Source: Terriglobia bacterium (lineage in GTDB: Bacteria; Acidobacteriota; Terriglobia; Terriglobales; Acidobacteriaceae). Taken from it: DNA of 64,000 nucleotides. The DNA lies in assembly GCA_020072815.1 (NCBI GenBank), contig JAIQGE010000010.1, positions 62,001 to 126,000 of the forward strand, written 5' to 3'. The translations under genes and the position numbers were made by a program. Below, one piece after another: positions 9,275 to 17,094 of the stretch; positions within the stretch are counted from its first letter, which is position 1; each line of letters opens with the position of its first letter. The notes beneath the pieces are model-generated. The model did no database searches. It was not told the DNA's origin and was given only the letters and a program-made list of their open reading frames with translations.

Positions 9275-10633
9275 GTGCCTGACATTCCACAAAACGCGTC
9301 TTCACGAGACACTGCGGGCCAGAAGGCTTTCTACATCGAGACCTTTGGCTGCCAGATGAATGTGCATGACTCGGAGAAAGTCATCGGGACGCTGCTGCGC
9401 CATGGGTATCGCCAGGTGCAGACCGTGGAAGAGGCCGACCTGGTACTCTACAACACCTGCTCCATCCGCGACAAAGCCGAACAAAAAGTCTTCAACCGCC
9501 TCAACGACTACAAGAAATACCAGAAGCAGGGCAAGAAGTTTGCCGTCCTGGGCTGCGTGGCGCAGCAGGAAGGCGAAAAAATCTTTGAGAAGGCGCCGTA
9601 TGTTTCACTGGTGGCCGGATCGGCGTCGTATCGTAACTTGCCGCAAATGCTGGTGCAGCTGGAAGCAGGGAACAATCGCGTCACCGGCCTGGACGACCGC
9701 GAGACCGATCTGACGTTTGAGACCGAGTTCACTGCCCGCAGCAACCCGCATCGCGGCTACATCACGATCATTGAGGGCTGTGACAAGTTCTGTGCCTACT
9801 GCGTCGTGCCCTACACTCGCGGCAAAGAACGCAGCCGGACGTCAGAGTCCGTGCTGTCTGAAGCCCGCCAGATGGCCGACCTGGGCTATACCGATATTCA
9901 GCTTCTAGGCCAGAACGTAAATGCCTACGCCGACCCGCTGGCGAAGAAGACTTTTGCCGAACTGCTCTACGCCGTGGGTGAGCTGCCGGGTATCCGTCGC
10001 GTGCGCTTTACCACGTCGCACCCGCGGCATTTCAGCCGGGACATCGTGGAGGCCATTGACGCCTTGCCGACGCTCTGCGACCACGTCCATCTGCCGGTGC
10101 AGAGTGGGTCGTCGCGCGTGCTCCAGGCCATGAACAGGGAATACACCCGCGAGATGTACCTGGAGAAGATCGCCTGGATCAGGGCCGCCAAGCGGGACAT
10201 ATCGCTGACCACGGACTTGATCGTTGGCTTCCCCGGCGAAACGGAAGCTGAATTCGAAGAGACCATTACCTTGATGCACGAGGGCCAATTCGATGCCGTC
10301 TTCGGCTTCAAGTACTCGCCGCGTCCCAACACGCCGGCCATCGGCATGGATGACAGCATCCCAGACGCCGAGAAATCCCGCCGGCTACAGATTCTGCTGG
10401 ACCGCCAGCGTGAAATCCAACGGGCTAATTATGAGAAGAAGGTCGGGCGGATCTTTGAAGTGATGGTTGAGGGTTTGAACGAGGCCCGCGGACAGGTCGT
10501 TGGCCGCACCTCACAAAATATAACGTTAAACTTCACTGTTTCCGGACAAGCTGTGCCAAATACTGGAAGTTACACTAATGTCATGGTCACCAAGAGCTTT
10601 CCCAACAGCCTGGTGGGCGAGATGGTGGTTTGA
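9275..10633 (+). CDS. miaB: tRNA-2-methylthio-N6-dimethylallyladenosine synthase
   Basis: A radical-SAM methylthiotransferase acting on i6A37 of tRNA. Three N-terminal Cys (FGCQMN, NTCSIRDKA, VLGCVAQQEG) bind the auxiliary 4Fe-4S cluster. GCDKFCAYCVVPYTRG carries the CxxxCxxC radical-SAM cluster, and residues near the end form the TRAM domain. An in-frame ATG at 9179 exists, but the 32 extra residues have no family counterpart and a TATACT -10-like box sits inside them at 9262-9267. GTG 9275 gives the usual ~450 residues. If that box is the promoter, the message would be nearly leaderless. Confidence 0.95.
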   Translation: MPDIPQNASSRDTAGQKAFYIETFGCQMNVHDSEKVIGTLLRHGYRQVQTVEEADLVLYNTCSIRDKAEQKVFNRLNDYKKYQKQGKKFAVLGCVAQQEGEKIFEKAPYVSLVAGSASYRNLPQMLVQLEAGNNRVTGLDDRETDLTFETEFTARSNPHRGYITIIEGCDKFCAYCVVPYTRGKERSRTSESVLSEARQMADLGYTDIQLLGQNVNAYADPLAKKTFAELLYAVGELPGIRRVRFTTSHPRHFSRDIVEAIDALPTLCDHVHLPVQSGSSRVLQAMNREYTREMYLEKIAWIRAAKRDISLTTDLIVGFPGETEAEFEETITLMHEGQFDAVFGFKYSPRPNTPAIGMDDSIPDAEKSRRLQILLDRQREIQRANYEKKVGRIFEVMVEGLNEARGQVVGRTSQNITLNFTVSGQAVPNTGSYTNVMVTKSFPNSLVGEMVV

Positions 10634-10644
10634 GCGGGTCACCG

Positions 10645-10965
10645 ATGCCTCGGCCTGAAGAACAACTACAGAGACTCTATATCGCCGGCTTCGAACTCGA
10701 AACTTTTGAGCGCTTTCCCAAGGCCATCGGCGTTGTGCGGGAAGGATACGTCGCGTTCCTTGTCCCAGGACCGGACGGGCTCCAGATTCTGGGGAACGTC
10801 GGCAGGCGCATGGGCGAAAGCCTGGGGCCGTTGGTAGAGCGCGGCGGACGTAAGGTCTTCGTGCATAAGCAGGAAGAGATCGAAGCTACGGCCGAGATGA
10901 TTGAGGCCCTGAAGCAGTTCAGGGAAGACCTGAAGCGGCTACTGCATGAGGCTGACTTGGTCTAA
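10645..10965 (+). CDS. Small hypothetical protein after miaB
   Basis: 106 residues, acidic/basic mixed, with no membrane segment. It starts MPRPEEQLQRLYIAGFELETF and ends in a charged helix (EEIEATAEMIEALKQFREDLKRLL). A TTG at 10630 overlapping the miaB stop is an alternative start. It is probably cotranscribed with miaB. It resembles short acidobacterial proteins found after miaB, but I cannot name a family. It is the last host gene before the inserted element. Confidence 0.65.
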   Translation: MPRPEEQLQRLYIAGFELETFERFPKAIGVVREGYVAFLVPGPDGLQILGNVGRRMGESLGPLVERGGRKVFVHKQEEIEATAEMIEALKQFREDLKRLLHEADLV

Positions 10966-10995
10966 TTGGGCACGTCCTGGGCTGGGATTTGGCAT

Positions 10996-11024
10996 ATTTT
11001 ACATAATATACGTTATCAGACGTT
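10996..11024 (-). other. dif: attL: chromosomal dif site (XerCD) at the left end of the element
   Basis: Read on the minus strand, the site is ACGTCTGATAA (XerC arm, complement of 11013-11023), a 6-bp centre CGTATA (11007-11012), then TTATGTAAAAT (XerD arm, 10996-11006). The E. coli XerD arm is TTATGTTAAAT (one mismatch), and the ATAA-N6-TTAT core with 11-6-11 geometry is exact. The 18 bp from 11007 to 11024, TATACGTTATCAGACGTT, recur perfectly at the other end of the element. So centre plus XerC arm are the shared recombination core, and the complete dif is rebuilt on this side. Confidence 0.88.
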
Positions 11025-11341
11025 GAGCGGGACGGGAGGAAGCAAGACGCAAGGAAGCTGGGATGCGTTTTGGCTCCACTTGGTTCTTCGCGTTGTCGCT
11101 CGCGGTGGCTACCCCGGCCACTGCAAGCGGCCACCTGCCGGCACCGCTCGACACCTCACAGGACTTCCACGCGATCGCTGCCGGCATCCACGGCGCCTGC
11201 TTCGTAGATACGGGCTTCTCCTGGCAGGCGCCGTTTTCTGATTCTGAATTGCAAGCCCCCAGCCCGAGCGTCTATTCTTCCCCCACTTTTTTCCCACACG
11301 AAACGACTCAGCTTTCTTCCCGTTCATCCGGGAGGAGTCGC

Positions 11342-11887
11342 ATGGTTTGTGCCCGTCGAGCCAAGCGCGTTCTTGACTACCTGCGCGACATGATGGACGT
11401 GTGCCGGGGATTCCACCGCCACGATCTTTTGCGCGAGTACCAGGACGCCTGGGAGGTTGCAGCAGTCGCCATCTACGGCGCGTTGCCGCCGCGTAAGCCT
11501 ATCGCGGCGAATTTCGCCTACGTGTCCCTAGCGCCAAAAGCGCCCACCTTCTGGCGCCAGCAAATGCTGGATTCACCGCTCAAGAAGATCGTGGGCCGTT
11601 TTCATGAGGAGCGCCGCGACCGTCGCCTGGGGATGGTGGCCACCGATTACGAGATGCTGGAGTGTGGCCACCGCGTTACGGCCGGCGTCCATCTCCCTGA
11701 TTCGCCGCCGGCGAAGCGGCGCCACTGTTCGCAGTGTTCCAAGCAAAAAGTTTCTCCCGCGGTAGGGGCAGAGGTCGCGGCCGTCGCAGGGGCTGCACGT
11801 CCCGCGGCCCTGCCCCGTTTTGACCTTGGGGAAAAGAAACCGCCGGCGCCGGCCGCAAGCTACGCGCAGGCGAAAAGGAGGTGCTGA
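11342..11887 (+). CDS. Hypothetical protein with C-terminal Cys/His cluster (first gene of element)
   Basis: 181 residues starting at ATG 11342, seven bases after a strong ribosome site (GGGAGGAG). The N-terminal half is basic and helical (MVCARRAKRVLDYLRDMMD). The C-terminal half has ECGHRV and RRHCSQCSKQK, a possible zinc site, then a Pro/Ala-rich tail. The frame is open back to an ATG at 11063 that would add a signal-peptide-like start (STWFFALSLAVATPATA). I prefer the shorter form because of the ribosome site and the AT-rich stretch before it. It heads the rightward operon. Confidence 0.6.
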   Translation: MVCARRAKRVLDYLRDMMDVCRGFHRHDLLREYQDAWEVAAVAIYGALPPRKPIAANFAYVSLAPKAPTFWRQQMLDSPLKKIVGRFHEERRDRRLGMVATDYEMLECGHRVTAGVHLPDSPPAKRRHCSQCSKQKVSPAVGAEVAAVAGAARPAALPRFDLGEKKPPAPAASYAQAKRRC

Positions 11888-12349
11888 GTGTTCGAAGCAC
11901 TTCAGCCGGCCATGATTCCAGCAGCCGCCACGGCGATAGACAAGGGGCTGTCCTACGACGAAGCCAAGTGCGCTTTCCAGACCAGTCTTGCTGCTGAGGC
12001 GATGCGGCGAACCGATAGCGACTACCGCGCCGCCAAGATCCTGAAGATGGCGCCCAGGTGGTTTTCTGTGGTGGTCAAAAGGAAACGCTGGAGCGCGTTG
12101 CAGCCGGCCATGACCCCAGCCGCGGCCGCGGCGATAGACCTGGGGCTGTCCTACCAGCAGGCAACGGCCGCGTATGAGCAGGCCGTTACCGCTGAGGCGA
12201 TACGGCGCGCCGGCAACAAACAACGCGCGGCCCAAATCTTGAGGATGGCGCGCACCTGGCTGTCTCGCGTGAGCAAAGGCAACCGCAGAGGCAGCTTCAA
12301 CCGAGGCGGAGGGAAAAAACCAAAACGGCTTGCCGCCGTGGAGAGCTGA
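11888..12349 (+). CDS. Tandemly duplicated Fis-like helix-turn-helix protein
   Basis: 153 residues made of two copies of one ~65-residue unit. Copy 1 is ALQPAMIPAAATAIDKGL...YRAAKILKMAPRWFSVVVKRK; copy 2 is ALQPAMTPAAAAAIDLGL...QRAAQILRMARTWLSRVSKGN. The ends (AAKILKMAPRWFS, AAQILRMARTWLS) fit the Fis/NtrC-type DNA-binding helix-turn-helix (AA..LGI.R..L). The GTG start immediately follows the previous stop and is preceded by AAGGAGGTG. Two fused binding units suggest binding to a palindrome as a monomer. It is a likely element regulator or nucleoid protein. Confidence 0.7.
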   Translation: MFEALQPAMIPAAATAIDKGLSYDEAKCAFQTSLAAEAMRRTDSDYRAAKILKMAPRWFSVVVKRKRWSALQPAMTPAAAAAIDLGLSYQQATAAYEQAVTAEAIRRAGNKQRAAQILRMARTWLSRVSKGNRRGSFNRGGGKKPKRLAAVES

Positions 12350-12353
12350 GGCC

Positions 12354-12551
12354 ATGCACTACCTGGTGGACGTGGGCCGGCTGATTCCCGTGACCGCGGT
12401 GACGGCGCAAGACGCGCTGGCGCTGGCGGAGCTGGACATCGGGTGCGAGAAGCACATCCACCGCGTCGCTGTGTACGAGCTGGGCAGCGACGGCAAAGAA
12501 GTAATCCGGGTGATCCCCTGCACCCAACAACGAAAGGAAGAAAGCCCGTGA
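12354..12551 (+). CDS. Small hypothetical protein
   Basis: 65 residues (MHYLVDVGRLIPVTAVTAQD...) with alternating short strands and one helix and no membrane segment. It overlaps the next gene's GTG by four bases. A GAGG ribosome site lies before the ATG. Function unknown. Confidence 0.6.
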   Translation: MHYLVDVGRLIPVTAVTAQDALALAELDIGCEKHIHRVAVYELGSDGKEVIRVIPCTQQRKEESP

Positions 12552-13015
12552 AAGACGTAAACCTGAAAACTGCGACCAGCGCCGCGTTGGCGACGATCGT
12601 GATTCTGCTGCTGTGCGGCCTGGGCGTGAAGTCCTGCAACGCTGAGGATCTTCCCGACGCGCCCCAGGCCAAACCTCAGCCGGTCCACGCCGGCAACTAC
12701 TTTCCAGAGCATCGCTTTCTGGACAAATCAAACACCTTCGCACTGGGCGCGATGGTGAGTTTGCGTGCGACGGACGCGGTGATCACCTGCCGCGTTTTGA
12801 AAACGGGACGATGGGAGGAAGGCTGGCTGTCCACTAATTCCTGCCGCGGCGTCGCCACCTTCAATGCGATTTTCAGCGCCCTGGGCGCCGGCGGAGCGTA
12901 TCTGCTGCACCGCACCGGACACCACAAGCTGGAGCGCATCCCCATGTGGATCAGCGCCGGCGGATCAGCCGCGGGGATCGCTCAGTACGCCCAGCAGCGC
13001 AGCAGGGGGTTTTAA
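12548..13015 (+). CDS. Membrane or exported small protein
   Basis: 155 residues from GTG 12548 (ribosome site GGAAG). An N-terminal hydrophobic segment (TSAALATIVILLLCGLGV) ends at KSCNAEDLPDAP, consistent with an uncleaved anchor or signal peptide. A second weaker hydrophobic stretch (FNAIFSALGAGGAYLL) lies near residue 110. Several Cys follow the first segment. Acidobacterial exported proteins often start the mature chain with DLPDAPQ, as here, so this could be host-derived. Function unknown. Confidence 0.6.
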   Translation: MKDVNLKTATSAALATIVILLLCGLGVKSCNAEDLPDAPQAKPQPVHAGNYFPEHRFLDKSNTFALGAMVSLRATDAVITCRVLKTGRWEEGWLSTNSCRGVATFNAIFSALGAGGAYLLHRTGHHKLERIPMWISAGGSAAGIAQYAQQRSRGF

Positions 13016-13016
13016 G

Positions 13017-13175
13017 GTGGACGACCACTCCGCCCTGGATTACGTGGACAGATTCACCGCGGCTGTGGTGCGGTGGGTTGACGATTATCTGGAGCGCGCC
13101 GCCTACCAGGGACCGGCGTGGAAACAAGCGGCCGCGCTGGAGTTGCCGGCCGTTCATGGGAGGGTTTTGCAATGA
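13017..13175 (+). CDS. Small hypothetical protein
   Basis: 52 residues from GTG 13017, two bases after the previous stop; the stop overlaps the next ATG (ATGA). Acidic N-terminus (VDDHSALDYVDRFTAAVVRW), predicted helical. Supported mainly by its exact fit in the operon. Confidence 0.5.
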   Translation: MDDHSALDYVDRFTAAVVRWVDDYLERAAYQGPAWKQAAALELPAVHGRVLQ

Positions 13176-13414
13176 GCCAGTTCAGATTGGCGCAAACGTC
13201 TGCGCCGCTGGAGATCGTCCGCATGAAGAAAAAGAAAGTCCTGGTGATCGTGGAAGTTGAGGGGCCAGAGGAGAAGGTCCACGATTACGCCCGGATCGTT
13301 GAAGGCCACGTGCGCGCGATGGAAGGGATCATGCAGCGGATCAAGCTGGTGAGCAGCAAGCCCACGCCACTGCCAACGTTGAACGTTTACACCAGGGACG
13401 TGGAAAAAGCATGA
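13172..13414 (+). CDS. Small hypothetical protein
   Basis: 80 residues starting MSQFRLAQTSAPLEIV, with ribosome site GGGAGG. A strand-rich core (KKKKVLVIVEVEGPEEKVHD) followed by a helix (IVEGHVRAMEGIMQRI) looks like a small alpha/beta protein. One copy of the element's repeated palindrome (GGCGCAAACGTCTGCGCC, 13189-13206) lies inside its coding sequence. Stop overlaps the next start. Confidence 0.6.
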   Translation: MSQFRLAQTSAPLEIVRMKKKKVLVIVEVEGPEEKVHDYARIVEGHVRAMEGIMQRIKLVSSKPTPLPTLNVYTRDVEKA

Positions 13415-13632
13415 GCGCCGGCGCCGACAAAAAACCCGCGTCCCCGCTGTTCGAGGTGCGCTGTCCCGCATGTATGCAGGACTTTGGCGGGTCCACCGCG
13501 CTGGAATCCGTGGTGCTGCTGTTCGAGCACCTCAAGGAGAAAAAAGACGTTGACGCTGCCCACTTCGAGGAATGGAAGTGGGGCCAGCAGGTGCTGAAGA
13601 ACCTGCCCAAGGGGGACGTATGCCCAGGATGA
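13411..13632 (+). CDS. Small CxxC protein
   Basis: 73 residues. FEVRCPACMQDFGG gives a CxxC knuckle, followed by a helical, acidic-basic stretch (LLFEHLKEKKDVDAAHFEEWK). Only one CxxC pair is present, with a further Cys at the C-terminus (DVCPG), so zinc binding is possible but incomplete. The overlap with both neighbours supports expression. Confidence 0.55.
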   Translation: MSAGADKKPASPLFEVRCPACMQDFGGSTALESVVLLFEHLKEKKDVDAAHFEEWKWGQQVLKNLPKGDVCPG

Positions 13633-13823
13633 ACGGCGAACGGCCCGAAGCGTATGCCGCGCGGAGAGTTTTCGAGTATCAGCGCAAACACGCGCCGTCG
13701 TTGGAACTGAAGCCGGAGAGCGTTCCCTGGCCGCGGCCGTGTCTTTGCGCGCGGTACCCGTTCGCGCACTACCACGTGGAAACCACGCCGGTCCTGGACC
13801 GGCAAGGCAGGGGCAATGGCTGA
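13620..13823 (+). CDS. Small hypothetical protein
   Basis: 67 residues (MPRMNGERPEAYAARRVFEY...), with CLCARYPFAHYHVE near the end providing Cys and His that could bind metal. The start overlaps the previous gene by 13 bases after a GGGGG ribosome site, and the end overlaps the next ATG. Confidence 0.5.
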   Translation: MPRMNGERPEAYAARRVFEYQRKHAPSLELKPESVPWPRPCLCARYPFAHYHVETTPVLDRQGRGNG

Positions 13824-14079
13824 AGCAATCCGCAACGCGCCCAACTGGTGTTTTTTCGTCATGGGGTCTTTTGCGGTCCTGGGCTTTCTCCTGGGATGGC
13901 GCCTGCGCCATCACGACATCAGCAAGGCCGCGTTGACGTGCAACAAGGGGTACGACGCTGGGCGCGTGATGCGGCCCGGCTTCGACCCGATCCAGGAGAC
14001 GGCCACGTGGAACGCGGGGTACCTCAAGGGCTGGAATGATCGCGACGCTAACGGCGACGCTGAAGGGAACAGGAAATGA
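13816..14079 (+). CDS. Single-helix membrane protein
   Basis: 87 residues. The N-terminal membrane helix (NWCFFVMGSFAVLGFLLGW) is followed by a basic RLRHHD and a soluble tail containing GYDAGRVMRPGFDP and WNAGYLKGWNDRDANGD. The tail's repeated G-Y/W segments resemble short phage or plasmid proteins of unknown role. It overlaps its neighbours by 8 and 4 bases. Confidence 0.6.
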   Translation: MAEAIRNAPNWCFFVMGSFAVLGFLLGWRLRHHDISKAALTCNKGYDAGRVMRPGFDPIQETATWNAGYLKGWNDRDANGDAEGNRK

Positions 14080-14282
14080 CCCAACTCCTGCACAAGCCGG
14101 CCAGCACAGAGCCGCCGCTGCTGCTGTTTTCAGATTTTTCCCCGCGCGCCGCTTGCGTCTTTTGCGGTGACGGGAAAGAAGGCCGGTACATGTGCAGCAC
14201 GTGCCGGCGGGTCCCGCTAGTCCAAATGTTTGGGAATTATATACATGAGTACCGTGGAGGGAGCGAATGTCAACAGTGTTGA
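14076..14282 (+). CDS. Zinc-ribbon protein
   Basis: 68 residues. ACVFCGDGKEGRYMCSTCRRVP is a compact CxxC-x10-CxxC zinc ribbon, and a second CxxC ends the protein (ECQQC). No other domain. Such ribbons are often nucleic-acid or protein adaptors; the specific role is unknown. Confidence 0.65.
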   Translation: MTQLLHKPASTEPPLLLFSDFSPRAACVFCGDGKEGRYMCSTCRRVPLVQMFGNYIHEYRGGSECQQC

Positions 14283-14629
14283 GAAGTGAAAAAGTAACCG
14301 GGCCTTTGGGCACATTCAGGATTAGCACGGTGAAGACTCTCGCTGGTGGTGGAGCAAACGACACGAGAGGGCCATTCAGCGATGCGGATTACGTTGACGA
14401 AACACCGTGGCCGTTTGAAGTCATGGTCTTTAGGGAGGTCAGTATTACTGGCCTGTACCATGCACCGCTGGCCAGTGAATCGGAAGCCATCGAACATCAT
14501 GCTTTGATGGTTGAAACTATTCGCAAAGGGTTGGAATTCGGCGGCGGGGTGCAGGGACAATTTGGCACTCCCTCTGTCACGGCACAAGAGTGGCGTGATC
14601 GCATGGCCGCAAAAGGGTTAGGGACTTAA
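14267..14629 (+). CDS. Hypothetical protein
   Basis: 120 residues starting MSTVLRSEKVTGPLGTFRIST, overlapping the zinc-ribbon gene by 16 bases. The central part (PWPFEVMVFREVSITGLYHAPLASESEAIEHHALMVE) looks like a small alpha/beta domain. The codon use is less GC-rich than its neighbours, which may mean a separate origin. No family recognised. Confidence 0.6.
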   Translation: MSTVLRSEKVTGPLGTFRISTVKTLAGGGANDTRGPFSDADYVDETPWPFEVMVFREVSITGLYHAPLASESEAIEHHALMVETIRKGLEFGGGVQGQFGTPSVTAQEWRDRMAAKGLGT

Positions 14630-14673
14630 GTATATAAATCCCAAATGTTTTGGTTGAACAGGAGGTGACGAAA

Positions 14674-16434
14674 GTGTCTACATCAGCAATCGAGCAAAGA
14701 CCCACCGCGGCGCCACCGCCGCCAGACAGCGAGACGGCCAGCGTCAATATCCCGCTGAGCAAGATCGTGCCATCCAAAACCAACCCCGGCCGGTCCTATG
14801 ACGCGGCACGGGACAGCGAAATGGTCGAGAGCATCCGCGCGCACGCGGTCCTGCAGCCCATCTTGCTGCGTACCCCAGGAGTAAAAGGCAGCTCTTTTCA
14901 GATCAAGGGCGCCTATGAGATTGTTGCCGGCGAACGTCGCTACCACTGTTCGCTGAAAGCCGGCCGCACACACATCTCAGCCGTGGTCCGCGAGCTGACT
15001 GACATCCAGGCGCTGGAGATCCAGACCATTGAAAATGACCAGCGTGAGGATCTGGACCCGCTGGGCAAGTCCGCGGCGTATGCCCGGCTGAGAGACGCCT
15101 ACCTCGCAGACGGCCTGGGCGATTACAAAAAGCGCATGGTGGAACGCCTGGGGCGCAAAGAGCGCACCGTGGAGCAAACGCTGTCCCTGGGCAACCTGTC
15201 CAAGCAAGGCCAGAATCTGCTGGCCAATGGCGATATGTCGCTCAGCCACGCTTACGAAGTTTGCCGCCGCACCGCCGCGGAGCAAAAGAGAATCCTGGAC
15301 TGGTACGAACATGCGTCCAGGTACTCCAAAGTTTCAGTACGCGACCTGAAGGACCACATTCGCGAGGAGTGCAATCACTTTCTGGACGCGGCGCCGTTCG
15401 ACAAAAAAGACCCCAAGCTCTTCCCTGGCGCCGGCGCCTGCACTGATTGCCAGAAAAATACCGCGGTCAATCCCAACCTGGTGGACCCGGAGGACCTGAA
15501 AGGCAAGAACGGCGGGAAACGCGCCATCTGCACCGATGGCGATTGCTGGAAAACCAAGGTGAGCCGCAACCTGGTCCAGATCGAGGAGGCCGCGAAAAAA
15601 GCCCGTGAGGAAGTCATTCACGTTTCCACGTCGCATGCACCCCCCAAGGGCGCCAAAGCTGCTGGTGACTGGAAAGAGGTCAAGCCTGGGAGCTGCCAAT
15701 ATTCCGGTCCCGGCTTGATCCTTGATGGCAAGCAACGTGGAACGGAGATCGAGGTGTGCATCGCCACCAACGTGTGCAAAGAACATTGGGGCAGAGACGT
15801 GGAGCCAAACGCCAGCCGCATTCCTTCCCGTCCCCGGAGCGAGGCTGAGAAAAAGGCCATGCTGCAAAAGCAGCGCAACAAGAAGCTGGACCAGGCTTTC
15901 AGGATCGCCGCCACGGCACAGCTACGCAAGAGTGTGAAGTCGCTGAAAGACCAGGACCTGAAGGACGTGGCGCTGGCCATGTTTGAAGGAATGGACCGCC
16001 GGCTGCGTAATCCTGTCCTGGCCGCAATGGGTTGGAAGACCAGCACGAGCTGGTACGGCCCATCCACGCCCGCCAAACAGATCGCCGCGCTAAAGCCGCC
16101 TGACGTTGCAGCGTTCATGGCTCTAATGGCGATCGCAGACAACGTGCTGCCTGGCCTGCCAGACTACATAGGCCGCGACAGCAAGGTGCAGTTGCAGCCA
16201 TTCGCCAAACGCCACAAGGTGAACCTGGTGAAGATCCACAAGGCCGCGGCCGCGCCACTCCAGGCCAACTGGCGCGTGATTGATGCGCGCAAGAAAGCAG
16301 CCAAGGCCAAGCCCAAACCCAAGGCGAAGGCCAAGCCGGCGCAAACGATTGCGAAGGTGACTCGCGCATCGGCCACAAAGGGCATTCTCGCCCACATAGC
16401 CAAGAGAAAGGGGAAGGCGAAGAAGGCCGCATGA
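14674..16434 (+). CDS. ParB-like protein with Cys-rich central region
   Basis: 586 residues. The GTG at 14674 follows a perfect AGGAGGTGA; a TTG at 14650 is less likely. Residues ~20-120 are a ParB/Srx nuclease-type domain (IPLSKIVPSKTNPGRSYD, YEIVAGERRYHCSLKAG, IQTIENDQREDLDPLGKSAAY), followed by a KorB-like helix-turn-helix region (LGRKERTVEQTLSLGNLS). A Cys cluster (GACTDCQKNTAVNPNLVD, CTDGDCWKTK) is typical of plasmid and phage ParB homologues, and the C-terminus is a Lys/Ala/Pro tail. No ParA partner is encoded, so partition in the usual sense is doubtful; a regulator or DNA-organising role is possible. Confidence 0.85.
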   Translation: MSTSAIEQRPTAAPPPPDSETASVNIPLSKIVPSKTNPGRSYDAARDSEMVESIRAHAVLQPILLRTPGVKGSSFQIKGAYEIVAGERRYHCSLKAGRTHISAVVRELTDIQALEIQTIENDQREDLDPLGKSAAYARLRDAYLADGLGDYKKRMVERLGRKERTVEQTLSLGNLSKQGQNLLANGDMSLSHAYEVCRRTAAEQKRILDWYEHASRYSKVSVRDLKDHIREECNHFLDAAPFDKKDPKLFPGAGACTDCQKNTAVNPNLVDPEDLKGKNGGKRAICTDGDCWKTKVSRNLVQIEEAAKKAREEVIHVSTSHAPPKGAKAAGDWKEVKPGSCQYSGPGLILDGKQRGTEIEVCIATNVCKEHWGRDVEPNASRIPSRPRSEAEKKAMLQKQRNKKLDQAFRIAATAQLRKSVKSLKDQDLKDVALAMFEGMDRRLRNPVLAAMGWKTSTSWYGPSTPAKQIAALKPPDVAAFMALMAIADNVLPGLPDYIGRDSKVQLQPFAKRHKVNLVKIHKAAAAPLQANWRVIDARKKAAKAKPKPKAKAKPAQTIAKVTRASATKGILAHIAKRKGKAKKAA

Positions 16435-16670
16435 TCGCGATCAGGGAGTTTGAGGTGGAACAAGGGTCCACGCCGAACATGAGTTACCGCGTCGCTTTTC
16501 TCAAGGGAGGCGTGGTAGTGGCGGAGTTTATTAGGCCCACGATGCAGGAAGCGGTGGACGCTTGCCACGTCGCCGGGTATCAGTTTGCCGACAGGGCTAG
16601 CTTTTTCCTGGAAAAAGGCGGGACATCTGTTGCGCCGGTTTCGTTGCTCGTGTTGAGGCCCAAGCAATGA
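16431..16670 (+). CDS. Small hypothetical protein
   Basis: 79 residues, strand-rich start (IREFEVEQGSTPNMSYRVAFLKGGVVVAEF written in two pieces: IREFEVEQGS and YRVAFLKGGVVVAEF). It overlaps the ParB-like gene (ATGA) and the next small frame (ATGA). No domain recognised. Confidence 0.55.
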   Translation: MIAIREFEVEQGSTPNMSYRVAFLKGGVVVAEFIRPTMQEAVDACHVAGYQFADRASFFLEKGGTSVAPVSLLVLRPKQ

Positions 16671-16741
16671 GCAAATTCTGGCTGAACGCGCTGTGCCTGA
16701 TCGCGGCCCTGGCGGTGGCGATGCTAGCCGCGCGTTGCTGA
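16667..16741 (+). CDS. 24-residue membrane peptide
   Basis: MSKFWLNALCLIAALAVAML followed by AARC: a single hydrophobic helix. The start overlaps the preceding stop (ATGA), which is why I accept so short a frame. It could be a lysis-type or leader peptide; no evidence for either. Confidence 0.4.
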   Translation: MSKFWLNALCLIAALAVAMLAARC

Positions 16742-16802
16742 GAGCTTCCCCGCTGAAACAGGCGGGGCATCTGACGACGAAGGGAGGACGTTTCCTTTTT
16801 TG

Positions 16803-16871
16803 TTTAGAACTTAGCCAATCAGGGGACCGGACGCCAACCCGCTAGTGGGCTTTGGTCCCCCTGATTCTAAA
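16803..16871 (+). ncRNA. Long imperfect hairpin upstream of 16888 gene
   Basis: AATCAGGGGACC (16817-16828) pairs with GGTCCCCCTGATT (16854-16866, one bulge). The outer bases TTTAG/CTAAA (16803-16807, 16867-16871) extend the stem, and an inner arm CCAACCCGCTAGTGGGCTTTGG can fold on itself. It lies in the only gap inside the left operon (16742-16887), just before the ribosome site of the next gene. It could be a cis-acting leader, a processing site or a replication origin structure. A smaller GC hairpin (CCCCGC/GCGGGG, 16749-16768) precedes it. Confidence 0.45.
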
Positions 16872-16887
16872 CCAAGGAGCAGGGAGA

Positions 16888-17094
16888 ATGAACCAAAAGT
16901 TTAGATACGAGGCGGAGTGGTGGGCACACCCCAACGGCCGACAACAGAATCTCTATTTCGGCCGAACGTTCGCGCTAGCAACGGACGATCCAAGCCAGGC
17001 GCTGGCGCTGATCATCAAGAACCCGCCCCCCGAAGCAAACGGCGGTCCAATCAAAAACTTCAGCGGCCCTAACTGGACGGTGTACACAGACTGA
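16888..17094 (+). CDS. Small hypothetical protein
   Basis: 68 residues from ATG 16888 (AAGGAGC ribosome site 8 bases before). FRYEAEWWAHPNGRQQNLYF is followed by a short helix and NFSGPNWTVYTD. The stop overlaps the next gene's ATG (TGATG). Unknown function, but the coupling suggests it acts with the large regulator downstream. Confidence 0.6.
   Translation: MNQKFRYEAEWWAHPNGRQQNLYFGRTFALATDDPSQALALIIKNPPPEANGGPIKNFSGPNWTVYTD

Noticed and set aside
11573-12355. Leftward frame (260 residues)
   Set aside because: Antisense to the duplicated Fis-like gene, whose internal repeat shows which strand codes.
13387-14364. Leftward frame (325 residues) inside the left operon
   Set aside because: Opposes a run of coupled small genes with good ribosome sites; Arg/Ser/Pro-rich shadow composition.
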